64,000 bases of DNA from Asterias amurensis (Eukaryota; Echinodermata; Asteroidea; Forcipulatida; Asteriidae): NCBI RefSeq assembly GCF_032118995.1, contig NC_092656.1, positions 21,968,965 through 22,032,964 of the forward strand. The letters are read 5' to 3'. The first letter of the stretch is position 1; every line of letters starts with the position of its first letter. The notes beneath the pieces are model-generated. The model made no database searches, had not been told where the DNA came from, and saw only the letters and a list, made by a program, of their open reading frames with translations. This document shows, piece by piece, positions 1-10,866 of this stretch. Position numbers and translations under genes: made by a program.

Positions 1-421
1 AAAACAGCTAGTTGCCTGGCGTTTTGATATTAGCAGAGTCTTCCTCGAAAGCTTAACAGAGAAAGACTCTGCTAGGGTTGAAACGTCAGGCCACTAACTA
101 TTTATTTTTTTTATTTTTTTATTTTTTTGGGGGGAGGCGATCTATTTATTAGAAGAAATGAAACTGTGAAGGAGTTTTATTTCTTGTTTAGAATCAACCC
201 GTAGCTGATCAAAACCAATTTAGTCTGCTTCTGCGAAAAAATGTGTTTTATTCGTACATGTACACTATTTAAAACCTCAGCCCTGGAATTTGACTTTCCT
301 AAAAGGGCAAGCTACTTTTTCTGGAGCAAAGGGCAATTCCATTAGAAGACTGGATCATGTGATGATCAATTTGCCAATTGGAATATGTTTTAAGGGGGCA
401 CCAAATCTCAGGGACCAAGAC
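1..421. other. Intergenic; palindromic repeat remnant at 16-95
   Basis: An imperfect inverted repeat around 20-92 has arms related to GAAACGTC...AGCAGAGTC. Related sequence recurs at 23,650-23,740 (TGACGTTTCGACCCTAGCAG) and 34,575-34,660. No gene is seen in the rest. Confidence 0.
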
Positions 422-548
422 CCCAATTTCATAGAGCTGCCTCAAAGCAGAATACCATTCACAAATTGTACATGTGATATGGTAGTTTAGCTGGTAACCT
501 TATTATGGTAAGCATAATTTTGTTTCGTTCAGCTACCTTTTTGTGCTT
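422..548. repeat. Family 1 palindromic element, partial
   Basis: It begins CCCAATTTCATAGAGCTGC and contains the typical interior GCTGGTAACCTTATTATGGTAAGCATAATT. This element family recurs at least ten times in the window with TIR-like ends CCAATTTCATAGAGCTGCTT and internal TAAGCA repeats; it looks like a MITE. Confidence 0.
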
Positions 549-800
549 GAAGACACTGGACACTATTGCCTTGTCACACGAAGTTGTGTGCTTGATTTCA
601 ATTAGACCTCAAATTCTAAATATGAGGTCTCGAAATCAAAATCGTGGATAATTACTTCTTTCTCGAAAACTACATCACTTCAGAGGGAGCCGTTTCTCAA
701 AATGTTTTATACTATCAACCTCTCCCCATTATTCGTTACCAAGAAAAGTTTATGCTAATAATTATTTTGAGTTATTACCAATAGTGTCCACTGACTTTAA
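549..800. repeat. Family 2 palindromic element, partial
   Basis: It has the family-2 interior (inverted GAGACCTCAAATT...AATATGAGGTCTC-type hairpin) and the 3' end TTACCAATAGTGTCCACTG. The 5' part is internally deleted. It is joined without spacer to the next element. Confidence 0.
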
Positions 801-1134
801 AGGAACATTACAGAACTGGTTGCTGGCAGTGTATGCACTTTGTACAATCCACCATATACATAAACTGACAAACCTGTAGAAGTTTGAGATCGATCGGCCA
901 TCTGGGTCACGAGAGAATAGTGAAAAACTGATTACAAACTTTGCATTGCATCGATGCCGAAATAAAAAAGAATAAAACGCTCTCTGAGTGATACACTCCA
1001 AACGTATTCTCATCAAATATGACATTTCAGACAGAAATATTGCAACTATCATCATCATTAGACCTTGTAAGTGTTATGTATTCTGTGATCTTCACAATTT
1101 TTGTTTCTTACCAATTCTGCAACGTTCCTTTAAG
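800..1134. repeat. Family 3 MITE-like element, complete
   Basis: It starts AAAGGAACATTACAGAACTGG and ends with the inverted copy CCAATTCTGCAACGTTCCTTT. The interior contains ACATAAACTGACAAACCTGTAG and GACATTTCAGACAGAAAT, shared with 39,389-39,758. No coding capacity is seen. Confidence 0.
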
Positions 1135-1344
1135 CAGCTCTATGAAATTGGGCCAATGATGTAAGCCTTCCCATACCCAAGTTTGGTGCTGCATTCACCC
1201 ATAGACCTTGATGGCAGATGTCTTTTTTTGTGCGAGTAGCAATTTCTGTTCTCACTGCATTTTGCAGAGGTGTGCACAATTATTTGACCACGCTTCCCTC
1301 TCTGCAGATGTCCCATTGAACAATTTCCTCAGAGAAATCATTAC

Positions 1345-1383
1345 GCAGAGGCGGAAGGGGGGGGGGGAGGGGGGGGGGGGGTT
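1345..1383 (+). repeat. Poly-G tract
   Basis: More than 25 G in two runs with a single A interruption. It could form a G-quadruplex, and length error in assembly is likely. Confidence 0.
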
Positions 1384-2639
1384 GTGACTCCTTTTGTCAT
1401 GGTTTACTGAGGTATGATATTCTATTTAATGAAAGATGGTGCTCTGAATTTATATGGATCGAGCCAGGTCCAGGGGCACTGCTAGAGAGATGCAGGTAGA
1501 CTTGACTCAAGTCCCTATCCCGTGCAAGGTCCTAATTCCTTGCCTCATCGTCAGAAAACTATTGTTTTGTGCTCTGCATTCCCCAACCTGTTCCGCGACC
1601 GCAATAGCTCTGTTTTGTCGGTGAGGGCGCACTAGGAATATATGTCTGTACTGTGGCTCCATGCTTGTGTGTACCGTGTGTGTTAGGGACCTCGCACAAT
1701 TAAGGGACTTGAATCAAGTCTAATATGCAGGTGTCTCCACTCTAAAGGTGTCTCAAGGCCAGTCAATTCTTAAAGCTGATGCAAAACTTGACGGCACAAA
1801 TATCAAAGCAATTGCTCAAAGTCGAGATGTTCTCAATCTATGACATTTTTTTCTAGTGGGACTCCATTTTGTTTACACCAAGGTGTTCAAAGTTCTGAAG
1901 GGCTGTTCTGCAATCTTTGTCATTACTTTGTCAAAGTGAAAATTGGGATTATTTGATTGGCCAATGTGAACTTAACTTTCATTTAAACAAAAAAGTGGAA
2001 CCAAACTCACTTTTTGTTAGATGAAGTGGGAGCAAACAAGGAGCCAGTGACAAACAATAGCCATGACATGGTATTGTGGTTTGTTAACCCATTTCTGCCA
2101 AAGCGAACAATTAAAAAAAAAATGCTGTGAATTTGTTCTGTTGTTGAGCGGCTTTATCAAGTGTGACCTAATTTCATTGCTCCATTTTCTGTGAGCAAAG
2201 AGATAAAATTTAATTTGTGTCCTTCTGAAAAGATTTCATGAAGTAGAGATAATTTGCGCGGCTCTTCTCAAAGAGACATTATTCCAAATTAAATTTTTTT
2301 TCCCCTCTGAAAAAAGGAAAACTGCAGAATTTGTGTGTGTAGGCGTTCTGGTAGCAGCAAAAGCTAAATCAGTGCACATGACAGCTCACCTTTGCTAGCC
2401 ATGGGCTAACAATCACTTAGCCCAATTTAAAAAAATGATATTGCATACCTTTCATATTTAATCCTTGTGTTCTTTTATCATGGCACACACCAGGGTTAAA
2501 CCCAGTAACCTCTTTAGTGACTAGCCATCAGGACCAGCTAGCTTGTCATTTCTCTAGTCCGATGGCTTTTTAACAAGTCCATAATCAAATGAAATAAGGA
2601 TGCTTTCCAACACTGAACTAGCCAGGTATACCCAGGCCT
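1384..2639. other. Intergenic, no gene seen
   Basis: No open frame of interest and no clear member of the window's repeat families. It is A+T-rich with a few homopolymer runs. Confidence 0.
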
Positions 2640-3060
2640 TGTACTTCACAGTGCCAACGAAGGCAATTGCCTCCATGCCTCCTGGGGCCAATTTCATAGA
2701 GCTGCTTAAGCAAAAAATTCGCTTACGCACGAAAATAGCTTGCTTGTTTTACACATACTACTGGCAAAAATGTCATGCCACATACATTGCTTGTGACTGG
2801 TATTTAGCTGTTGTTTACTTAGCATAACAATTGAGTGGAGTCTTAGCTGGTAATCTGATTTTACTAAGCAAAGATTTTTTTGCTTAAGCACACTTTTGTG
2901 CTTAAGCAGCTCTATGAAAATGGGCCCTGGTCATAGCCTTGGTGCCCTTGAAATTATACAGTAGAAATTTAAAATTTTCCTCATAGGGTGCCCTTCACCA
3001 AGGAGAAAATTCCTTGGTGCCCTTGCTTTTAAAAAAACGAAGCTTACAGGCCGGTGGACC
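2640..3060. repeat. GGCAATTGCCTCC-type element split by a family 1 insertion
   Basis: The outer element (CAGGCCTTGTACTTCACAG...GGCAATTGCCTCC...GGTGCCCTTG...CTTACAGGCC) resembles 20,095-20,275. It is interrupted at about 2,687-2,933 by a full family 1 palindrome (CCAATTTCATAGAGCTGC to GCAGCTCTATGAAAATGGG). CTGG on both sides may be a target duplication. Confidence 0.
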
Positions 3061-3499
3061 ACTTTGGTTTGGACCTCTGGTGTTTTAACTGGTATTAGGC
3101 AAGCGGACCACTGTTAAGGGAAAGCGCTGAACAAGTAGGCCTGTTATTTCATTCCCCCACCCCTCCCCGATTTAGTGACCTTTCACATATTTATTTGAAG
3201 GAGTTAAACTTACCATCAAGGGTTGAAAGAGATACCCCGTATTGTTTCAAAACCTTCATTTTCTTTTTATATATTTGTTTGTGGTGTTGCAGAGTCAGGA
3301 AAGTCCTCTGAAGATGCAAAGGGTTTAACATAAACACTGTTTTCTCAGTTTGTGGGTTTTTAAATTTTGTACAATTACATTCTGAAGTGCAACAACAGTA
3401 TGGCGATATATTATTATTTGGTTTTACCCTTACACCGATGTGTTTAAAGAACTTGGTACTTTCCAAGTCTTAAAAAAAAAAAAGTACAGGCATATTTAC

Positions 3500-3770
3500 T
3501 CGGTAGCTATATGTTAGCAGTGGGTAGGGTTCAAACTGCCTCTAGCTACCATTTTATCTCGGTGGCCTAGCGGTAAGAGATTTGTTCTAGAATGGCAAAA
3601 GTGGAGAGTTCGAATCCTACCTGAGTTATACATGTATGCCTGTGGATTTGTTTTTACTCACACAACTTGGGAAAGTACAGTGCCTTACAAAAATCGGTGT
3701 CTGGGTATTAAGCCAAATCATATTCTTGACCAAAATGCAAATTTTAATTTAACATCTACATGTAAAAAAA
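3500..3770 (+). repeat. tRNA-derived SINE, type A
   Basis: The tRNA-like head at about 3,553-3,635 has A-box-like TGGCCTAGCGG and B-box GAGTTCGAATCC. The body is GCCTGTGGATTTG...GGGAAAGTACAGTGC...TTCTTGACC...TTTAACATCT. Other copies lie near 17,780-18,160, 18,615-18,740 and 35,785-35,930, with body fragments at 21,740 and 47,150. Confidence 0.
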
Positions 3771-3907
3771 TATGGAGATATCTTTTGTAGCGTAGAGGGT
3801 TTTTCCCCCTCTTTTTTTCTTCTTATGTAAACAAATTATGGCCCAATTTCACGGCTAATATTGTTACTGATTGAATCATGTGTAGAATTGTAGGATACCA
3901 TGTTGTG

Positions 3908-4131
3908 TTTAAACGAACATTACAGAACTGGTTAGGAAAAAAGAATCGTCTAAGATCACAGATTTACATAAAACTTTATTATACACAGTATTTTCTCGTG
4001 ACCCAGATGGTCGATCGATCTCAAACTTCTACTGGTTTGTCATTTTATGTATATGGTGGATTACATGAAGTGCTTACACTGCAAGCAACTGTTTTGTCAG
4101 CCAAAACCAAATCTGTAATGTTCCATTAAAT
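3908..4131. repeat. Family 3 MITE-like element, shortened
   Basis: Ends AAACGAACATTACAGAACTGG and CTGTAATGTTCCATT are inverted. The interior shares CAGATGGTCGATCGATCTCAAACTTCTAC in the opposite orientation to 800-1,134. Confidence 0.
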
Positions 4132-5528
4132 AAAGAACATCCATTGAGTCTTGAGATAATCATGACAGTCATTAACAAATTTGTATTTTTATGTGTTTTT
4201 CTTAATTAAAACCTATGTATGTACATAATATAATAAAAACTAACATCATTCTAAAAAATTACAAAAAAAGAAAACCAATCATGTGTGCATCTCAAAATAG
4301 TCAAAGTTAATCTTTATGTTTTATAAATATTTATTTATTTTGATATAACTAGGACGGTAAGAAATTATTTACGAAATCATAAACATGGTGCGACATGAAC
4401 TGAATATATTAACAAAAGGACTGATTCTTTGTTGTACACAAAATATTTTTTGCATTTTTGGGATTGAAGGCTTTGTCTTCTGATGGGCAAAGAACATGCT
4501 CATTTTTCAGCCAAGTTGCGTTTGTTTTAAAAACCAACGCAAGTGTGTACGAGGGTTTGTCACCACCCACGCAAAAGTACGCACATTTACTGATAATGCA
4601 TCCAGAGCACAGTTCATGCTTCATGTACATGTAAAAGCGATTGTGAAGCGAATTACGTGATGCAAACAATCAAGTATGCCTTGTTTCCCGATTATGATGC
4701 GGGGAAACTCCTTTCGCTTTCGCGATTTACATGAAGTTATGAATTGGGCTTTATGTATTCTATAACGCGAAGGAACAAATGTGAAGGAACAAATTTTCAA
4801 ATTTCAAACATGGATGCAGCTGTTTGAATTAGAATAAAGAGTTTTTGCTCTAATCAAGTGTACAGTCAGCAGCGACATTTTGTTGTGGGAAGTTTTATTG
4901 ATTTTAGAGGAAGATGTAGGCTGGGAGGGGAGAGTGTGATGGTGATGTCGCAGTGTACTTACATGTAATATGTAAAGCTATAAAGATGTTCATTATCCAT
5001 GTCAAGTTGATTTCCAAAGTTTTAAGTTTATTGCCAACTTCAGTTTATCAATTTGTAAATAGATACATGGTGCTTTTAATTTCTTCCTGTAAAAGTACTC
5101 CAAATGTTTTTTCCCTTTTTTTTTTAAATATAAATAAAAAACAGATATCTTCTTCCTTTAAAATGCTCACAGTCTTTATGCTTCTGTTTGTCCGTTTTAA
5201 CATTACTTAGATTTTTCTTCAGAAAAAAAAACCCGCAGATGGTGCAACATTTAGTTTTGGGAAGAGTACTTCGTTACAGTTTCTGTTTGTATGTTGGTAT
5301 TTGTTGAAAGCCTGTGCAACAACTTATCCAGGATTGTGGCATGATGCCTTAAATGGTGACTGTTGTCGTGACCAAAGAAGGCCTGTGGTTGTACACAGAA
5401 TTATGAACTCTAAACCTAGTTACTGCATGCGTGCGCAGGCTCTCTTTAGATAGTATACGAAGGGAGGTTGCGCGTGTGCAGTTACCTGGGTAAGAGTTCA
5501 TAATTCCATGTACAGCCACCATAGGCCT
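4132..5528. other. Intergenic, no gene seen
   Basis: A+T-rich DNA with short chance open frames only and no splice-linked coding pattern. A possible inverted segment around 5,395-5,510 (GAATTATGAACTC...GAGTTCATAATTC) suggests another small palindromic repeat. Confidence 0.
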
Positions 5529-5706
5529 GGGCCCGATTTCATAGAGCTGCTTAAGCAGAAAATATTGCTTAACAACTGTGTGCTAAGCAGAAATGAGCAG
5601 GATACCAGTCATAAATGGTCCATGTTACATGGGGTTTGGCTGGTAGTCTTACTCTGGTAAGCAAAATTTTGTTGTGTTAAGCTCCTTTTTGCAGCTCTTT
5701 GAAAGC
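5529..5706. repeat. Family 1 palindromic element
   Basis: Starts GATTTCATAGAGCTGCTTAAGC, contains GCTGGTAGTCTTACTCTGGTAAGC and ends with a diverged inverted end GCAGCTCTTTGAAA. Confidence 0.
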
Positions 5707-5784
5707 AGTTTTTTGCTATGATCATGACAACACAGCCCTTTAAATGGTGGACGCTTGTGCAAGGTGCTCGTAACATTATGCTGT

Positions 5785-6206
5785 GCAAGTAGGATGTGCA
5801 AGTCAAAAAGACTTAAGGCACTTTTGGCTCCCTTGAACTGCTCTACTTGAGGGCACATATTCTTGGGGACCGCATCCCAGTCACATGGATTTCTTTGGAA
5901 GAATGTTTGTCTGTAGCTGTCAGATCTGGATCTAAGGTGTATGAATCGGTGTTGTTGCTGTTGGGTGGGTTTTGCAATGCCTTGGCTGGATATAGTCTGA
6001 GATTGGTTACCAGGCATTTTGCTCGTACATGGCTTTGTAGAGCGTGTTACGCAAGCTTGCCTGCATCTTTCCTCTAGAAGTGGGAGTTTGAGTATCTTTG
6101 TGGTGATGCTTGCATCATATTGGTAGTTTCCTCATACGATGCGTACTGCTCTACTCTGTAGCTCTTCAAGTTGCTCAATTTTCATTATGTAGGGGTCCCA
6201 GAACTA
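5785..6206 (-). mobile_element. LINE reverse-transcriptase C-terminal fragment
   Basis: On the minus strand, one frame reads WDPYIMKIEQLEELQSRAVR, then IV, a stop and GNYQYDASIT...LKLPLLEERCRQAC. After a frame change it reads LYKAMYEQNAW, and then another frame gives RSDSYRQTFFQRNPCDWDAVPKN. This is the standard C-terminal part of non-LTR retrotransposon polymerases (WDP...LE..Q.RA.R; RTDSY..SFFPR...WN.LP). It has at least one stop and two frame breaks and is truncated on both sides, so it is an old dead fragment. The clade (CR1, L2 or Jockey group) cannot be settled by eye. Confidence 0.
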
Positions 6207-6762
6207 TACAAATCATATAAGTTCCCAAGTTTTCTAGAAAAGAAAGGAAGCTTTGAGGGGATATTTTCTCTTTAATTGGTAACTGAAACAAAATACGAAA
6301 ATATAGGACTCCTCCCGAGAAGGGTTCAAGACCGGCACTCGAGCAATTATGAAACACGAAAGTGGCGGAAACAAAGCTGCGTGTAAAATGATATCAGATA
6401 TGTTGGGAAAGGGTATCTTTGACTTAACTTTAACTGTTGAGGAATGGTGGAATTTTATTCGGTACTTGCCTGGTGGGTCCGCTTACCTGCTGGGAAGCGA
6501 CAATCGATAAATTTATTGTGTCTGCTGCCTCAGGATGGCTGCATAATGGAATGACACGGTCAGGTCAAAGGAATATCCATGTCCCTGAATGGGGGATGAC
6601 ACTTTGCACACTATAAATCAAGTGAACAGTTTATGTAACTTTAGAGGCCATCTTGTTTGTAAAAACTGTACCTAGGAGTTATATTATGTGCAAAGGGATG
6701 TATGCTTTCCTTTGCATCAGGTACTCCCAAGTTCTGTGCCAAATTAGTCGCAAGTTCTGTGC
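6207..6762. other. Intergenic, no gene seen
   Basis: No supported gene; possibly older flanking LINE sequence next to 6,206. Confidence 0.
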
Positions 6763-6945
6763 CCAATTGTTTATAAGGCTGCTGAAGCAGAAAACATTGC
6801 TTAATAGTTTTCTGCTAATCAATAATCAGTTGGCCATACCAGTGCAATGTGATTTGGTATTATGGCTGGTAACCTTATTTCAGGTAAGCATAATTCTGTT
6901 TTACTAGCAACTTTTGCCCTTTTAAGCATCTCCCTGATTTTGGGC
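6763..6945. repeat. Family 1 palindromic element, diverged
   Basis: Contains AAGGCTGCTGAAGCAGAAAACATTGC and GGCTGGTAACCTTATTTCAGGTAAGCATAATTC, the family 1 interior. The ends are diverged. Confidence 0.
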
Positions 6946-7873
6946 TCTGTGCTCAAGTTGACAAGCAGAACAATAGGGGAGGTCTCGGACTTTACGTTCT
7001 GGACTGGACTACAACAATTTAGAGTCGTTGCTTCAAAGCTGGCACGCGTTTGTATGTAACTGTACTGGAAAAGCACTTGTTTCATTGCCCAATGACAGAA
7101 CTCATAATTCCGAGACTTTACAGCAAAATGAATGTGAAAGGCAAGTTCAACAAGTTTTGTGTTCTGTTCACAGACAAACCTGTTCACTGCATTATCAAAT
7201 GGGTGCACTGAGCCAGATTGTGTGAAATGACCGTGTGTTGGCTTTATTTAGCCGTTTATAGGACTCTTCCTCTGTGCTGTACACTATAGTATAATACGAA
7301 AGTGTAAGGCCGCCAGGGCTAGGCTTTACTGTGCAAGTGACACTTACAGATGGGATATAACTACCATGTCCAATTGTTAACATTCTGATTGTGAAATCCA
7401 CACAAAAATAGGATTGACGGTGTAAGTTACATGTGGATAGAGAACAGTCTAAGCAAGTGAGGAAATGGAAAGGAAGGACCTAAAACCTCCCCCTTCCTGG
7501 ATTTGCCACGAAGTATCCACATTAGTCTTTGTTCAAGACGTTATTGGGGGTGATTTTAGACTTGTGACTTAGGATCAGCTTCACAACACCTTGGAGCAAG
7601 ACTATATCCACATCCTAGCTTTGCGCTGTAGTAAGTGGGGGATTAACACGCATAATGACATCACAAGCATTATTATGTCCTGACAGTTACCACTTCAAGG
7701 TCAAACTGTGTCTTTTTAGAAACAAGATGTGTCAGCAAACGCTTTGGTTTATCGGTCATTGAAGTAAATTTCTCCCAACTTTTAAATGTCGTTTCTTGTG
7801 CAAGGTACCTGCGATATAAACTGATCTAAGGTTTCTTGGAAAGCTAGACGAGTTGAACGAATGTACTCTTCCT
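6946..7873. other. Intergenic, no gene seen
   Basis: Chance open frames on both strands overlap here without codon-level or family support. No repeat family is recognised. Confidence 0.
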
Positions 7874-8001
7874 TAAAGGCAGTGGACACTATTGGTAATT
7901 ACTCAAAATAATTATTAGCATTTAATTAGCATTAAAAGCATGAGATACACCAAATGAGAAGACTGGTCTTTGACAATTACCAATTTGTCCAATGTCTTTA
8001 A
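7874..8001. repeat. Family 2 element, internally deleted miniature
   Basis: Both ends are present (TTAAAGGCAGTGGACACTATTGG and CCAATTTGTCCAATGTCTTTAA), but the 128-bp copy lacks the central hairpin. Confidence 0.
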
Positions 8002-8354
8002 AACCAACTTTGCACCATTCTTTCCTATCAGTATTTTCATGAAAGTAATTTGAAAATGCCAAAAGAAAATGTCAACATGTTAACTCAAAAATGCTTAAAC
8101 CCTTCAAAATATTTACAAGTGTGAGTGTTCAGTAATATTCCTCTTATACTAGTTTTGAGTTTCATTGATGTAGGATTTCTATTCCAATATAAATATTTTC
8201 ATTTTCTGATCTTGTTTTTTGTTTTTAAGATTTAAAGATGTGATAATCTGTGCAAGTTTTATGTTGTTGGTTTGTGTGTGCGTGTGTGTGTTTTAGGTAT
8301 ACACATTCAAACCAGGAACCTGTAACAAAAGGAGGACAATTTGTTGTGCTTAGC

Positions 8355-8741
8355 TACTTAAAGACAGTGGACACTATTGGTAATTGTCAAAGACTAGTCT
8401 TCACAGTTGGTGTATCTCAACATATGCATAAAATAACAAACCTGTGAAAAATTGAGCTCAATTGGTCGTCGAAGTTGCGAGATATTAATGAAAGGAAAAA
8501 ACACCCTTGTCAAACAAAGTTGTGTGCTCTCAGATGCTTGATTTCGGGACCTCAAATTCTAAACTTGAGGTCTCAAAATCAAATTCGTGGAAAATTACTT
8601 CGTTCTCGAAAACTACTCACTTCTGAGGGAGCCTTTTCTCACAATGTTTTATACTACCAACCTCTCCCACTTAGTCGTTACCAAGTGAGGTTTTATGCTA
8701 ATAATTATTTTGAGTAATTACCAATAGTGTCCACTGCCTTT
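8355..8741. repeat. Family 2 MITE-like element, full length
   Basis: The 387-bp element has inverted ends AAAGACAGTGGACACTATTGG and CCAATAGTGTCCACTGCCTTT, and a central inverted motif GACCTCAAATTC...CTTGAGGTC. It is the best reference copy in the window. At least eight other copies or fragments occur, mostly in introns. Confidence 0.
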
Positions 8742-9529
8742 GAGCTTAATATTTAAATGGTCCATGTTACATGCTTAAGCTTAAATATTTCTACTTACTT
8801 CAGCAGATTTTATGAACAAGTTGGTGATAAAAAATCTTTGATCAAGTAATGTTAAATTTGTCAAGTAAAACGTAATTTATCACAATTTCTTAGCCATATA
8901 GAGTTATTCTACTTTAAACTACTAAACTAATTCTATGAAAGTAATCTTGTCTAAACATTGATCTGTATTATTCCTGTACAGTGTATTTGTATAAATACCA
9001 TTGCATTGAGAATCATATTTTTATAGTGTCTGTCAATTTAGAAATTAAAAAAAATGAAAATGTGCGAATACTTCTTGTATATGAGACCAATTCTCTTTTC
9101 ACATTGACCTGTGTATGCTAAGCGCTTACTAGAGCAGAAAATGTTTATCTGGGTATATCAAAGGCTGTAAACCACATCATATTGGATGAAGTGCCACTTC
9201 ATACAGGCATGAGAGTAATCTGTACATGAAAGAAGAGGAAAAGAGAAAACTCGGCAAGAACAAAAGAGGATAATATCATATTCCTATACTTTAGTACACA
9301 GAAGGTGAAGAAAAATCAAAACCATCAAAACCAAAAAGGAGGAAATCAGTTTAGAAGAGGAAATCTCACATGCCTGTTCATATGGGATGAAGTGTTTTTC
9401 TGCCCCTGGATTAACTCAGGAGGGACTTTTTTCTAGTTCTTCTTCATTTTATTTTGAGTCCATCATCTACTCTTCAAATGTTTGGCCAGGATTCAGCACA
9501 TCTCACAGCCTTGTCGTTTGCTGCAATCA
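8742..9529. other. Intergenic, no gene seen
   Basis: A+T-rich, no supported gene and no recognised repeat family. Confidence 0.
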
Positions 9530-9660
9530 GGGCCCAATTTCATCTGCTTACCGTAAGCACATAATCGGCGCTTACGGACGCAGGAAATTCTTACAAGGCT
9601 AGCGCAGAAATTCAGCGCTTGCACAGTAGCGTTAAGCACAGCCATGAATTGGACCCTGAA
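9530..9660. repeat. Family 1-like short palindrome
   Basis: Starts GGGCCCAATTTCATCTGCTTAC and ends CATGAATTGGACCCTG, with TAAGCAC/GCGCTTAC repeats inside. It is a diverged relative of family 1. Confidence 0.
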
Positions 9661-9829
9661 CTTCCAGGCAGCCCTATTTCTCAAGGGCTGGGCATCATAG
9701 AAGGTGTGGCATGGACTGGGGTGAGGGTCCACATGTTCTTACATGGTGTCACTGCAAACCTTATTTACAAATCGTAAGACTGCTTGGGTTACCAGCCTTC
9801 AATTCTTGGAACCCTGGGGTGTTCCCTCA

Positions 9830-9852
9830 CCCCCCCCCCCCCCCCCCCCCCC
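9830..9852 (+). repeat. Poly-C tract
   Basis: An uninterrupted run of about 23 C. Its length is probably unreliable in an assembly. Confidence 0.
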
Positions 9853-10062
9853 AATTAGTGATTCAGCACTGAACCCACAGGCAAGTTCAGCGGGAAACGA
9901 ATAATGGGCTTTAAATGAATGGGGAATGTGGCTTGGAATCCAATTTCCTACAAAAAACTAAAGAAAACGGTAGTGGCGTGTTAAGAATGGAAAACATTGG
10001 GGGACAACATTGGGAGACAACATTGGCACAGCTAGACCTTATCGTGACATCTCAAAGAAGAG

Positions 10063-10418
10063 CTAAAGGAACACGTTGCCTTGGATCGGTCGAGTTGGTA
10101 TTTGAAAAGCGTTTGTAACCGTTTGCTATCAAATGCATATGGTTAGAAAGATGTTTTAAAAGTAGAATACAATGATCCACACACATTTGCCTCGAAATTG
10201 CGTGGTTTTCCTTTTACTTTGTGAACTAACACGTTCGGCCAGTTTTATATGGGAGTCAAAAATTTTACTCCCATGAATGGGCAATTTTGAGTGATACTTG
10301 TGTGGATCATTATATTCTACTTTTAAAATATCTTTCTAATCATATGCATTTTATAACAAACGGTTGCTAACGCTTTTCAAAGACCAACTCGACCGATCCA
10401 AGACAACGTGTTCCTTTA
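10063..10418. repeat. Family 4 long palindrome, complete
   Basis: Two arms of about 170 bp in inverted order: AAAGGAACACGTTGCCTTGG...GTGTGGATCAT and the reverse back to AACGTGTTCCTTT, around a small centre TGGGAGTCAAAAATTTTACTCCCA. It would fold into a near-complete hairpin. Other copies: 28,186-28,558 (full) and 15,595-15,815 (one arm). Confidence 0.
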
Positions 10419-10805
10419 ATCAAAACTCAACTTATATTTCAGATGTCAAGGATTTCCCTGATGTAAAGATTGATGATTGATAGCGGAGCTTATCCCTTGG
10501 AACTCATTCATTCCTCGGTTATGAATCTTCTAAACCCCTTGGGGTAAACCGTTACGGATAAACAAGTTTATGCACGAAATAATAATTTGAGAAAATAGAA
10601 TTAACTGTTGCAAACTGCTTATCGACCAAAAGGGCCTTTTGTATGAATGAAAAAAACTGTGAATGACATTTCGACCCTAGTAGTAGTGTTTCTTGTATTA
10701 TGTTACTAGTACTTAGATACCTGTGCAGATACATAAGATCTCCAGGTTTTTCAATGAGTCCGCTTCCAGAGCTTCCAGTGCCTTTAAGCTCTTGAAGCGG
10801 AAGCA
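10419..10805. other. Intergenic, no gene seen
   Basis: No gene. A TTTCGACCCTAG motif at about 10,671 is a scrap of the palindromic repeat seen at 23,650. Confidence 0.
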
Positions 10806-10866
10806 CCTGGTGTATCCCAACATATGCATCAAATAACAAACCTGTACAAATTTGAACTCAATTGGT
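10806..10866. repeat. Fragment of repeat family 2 abutting the minisatellite
   Basis: GGTGTATCCCAACATATGC...AACAAACCTGT...TTTGAACTCAATTGGTC matches the interior of the family-2 element seen complete at 8,355-8,741. The minisatellite starts directly after it. Confidence 0.

Noticed and set aside
2687-2933. Paired open frames on both strands
   Set aside because: Both lie in a palindromic family 1 element, where inverted sequence produces matching frames by chance.
5649-6017. A 122-residue minus-strand gene
   Set aside because: Its sequence is the decayed C-terminal part of a LINE polymerase in several frames, with family 1 repeat sequence at its end.
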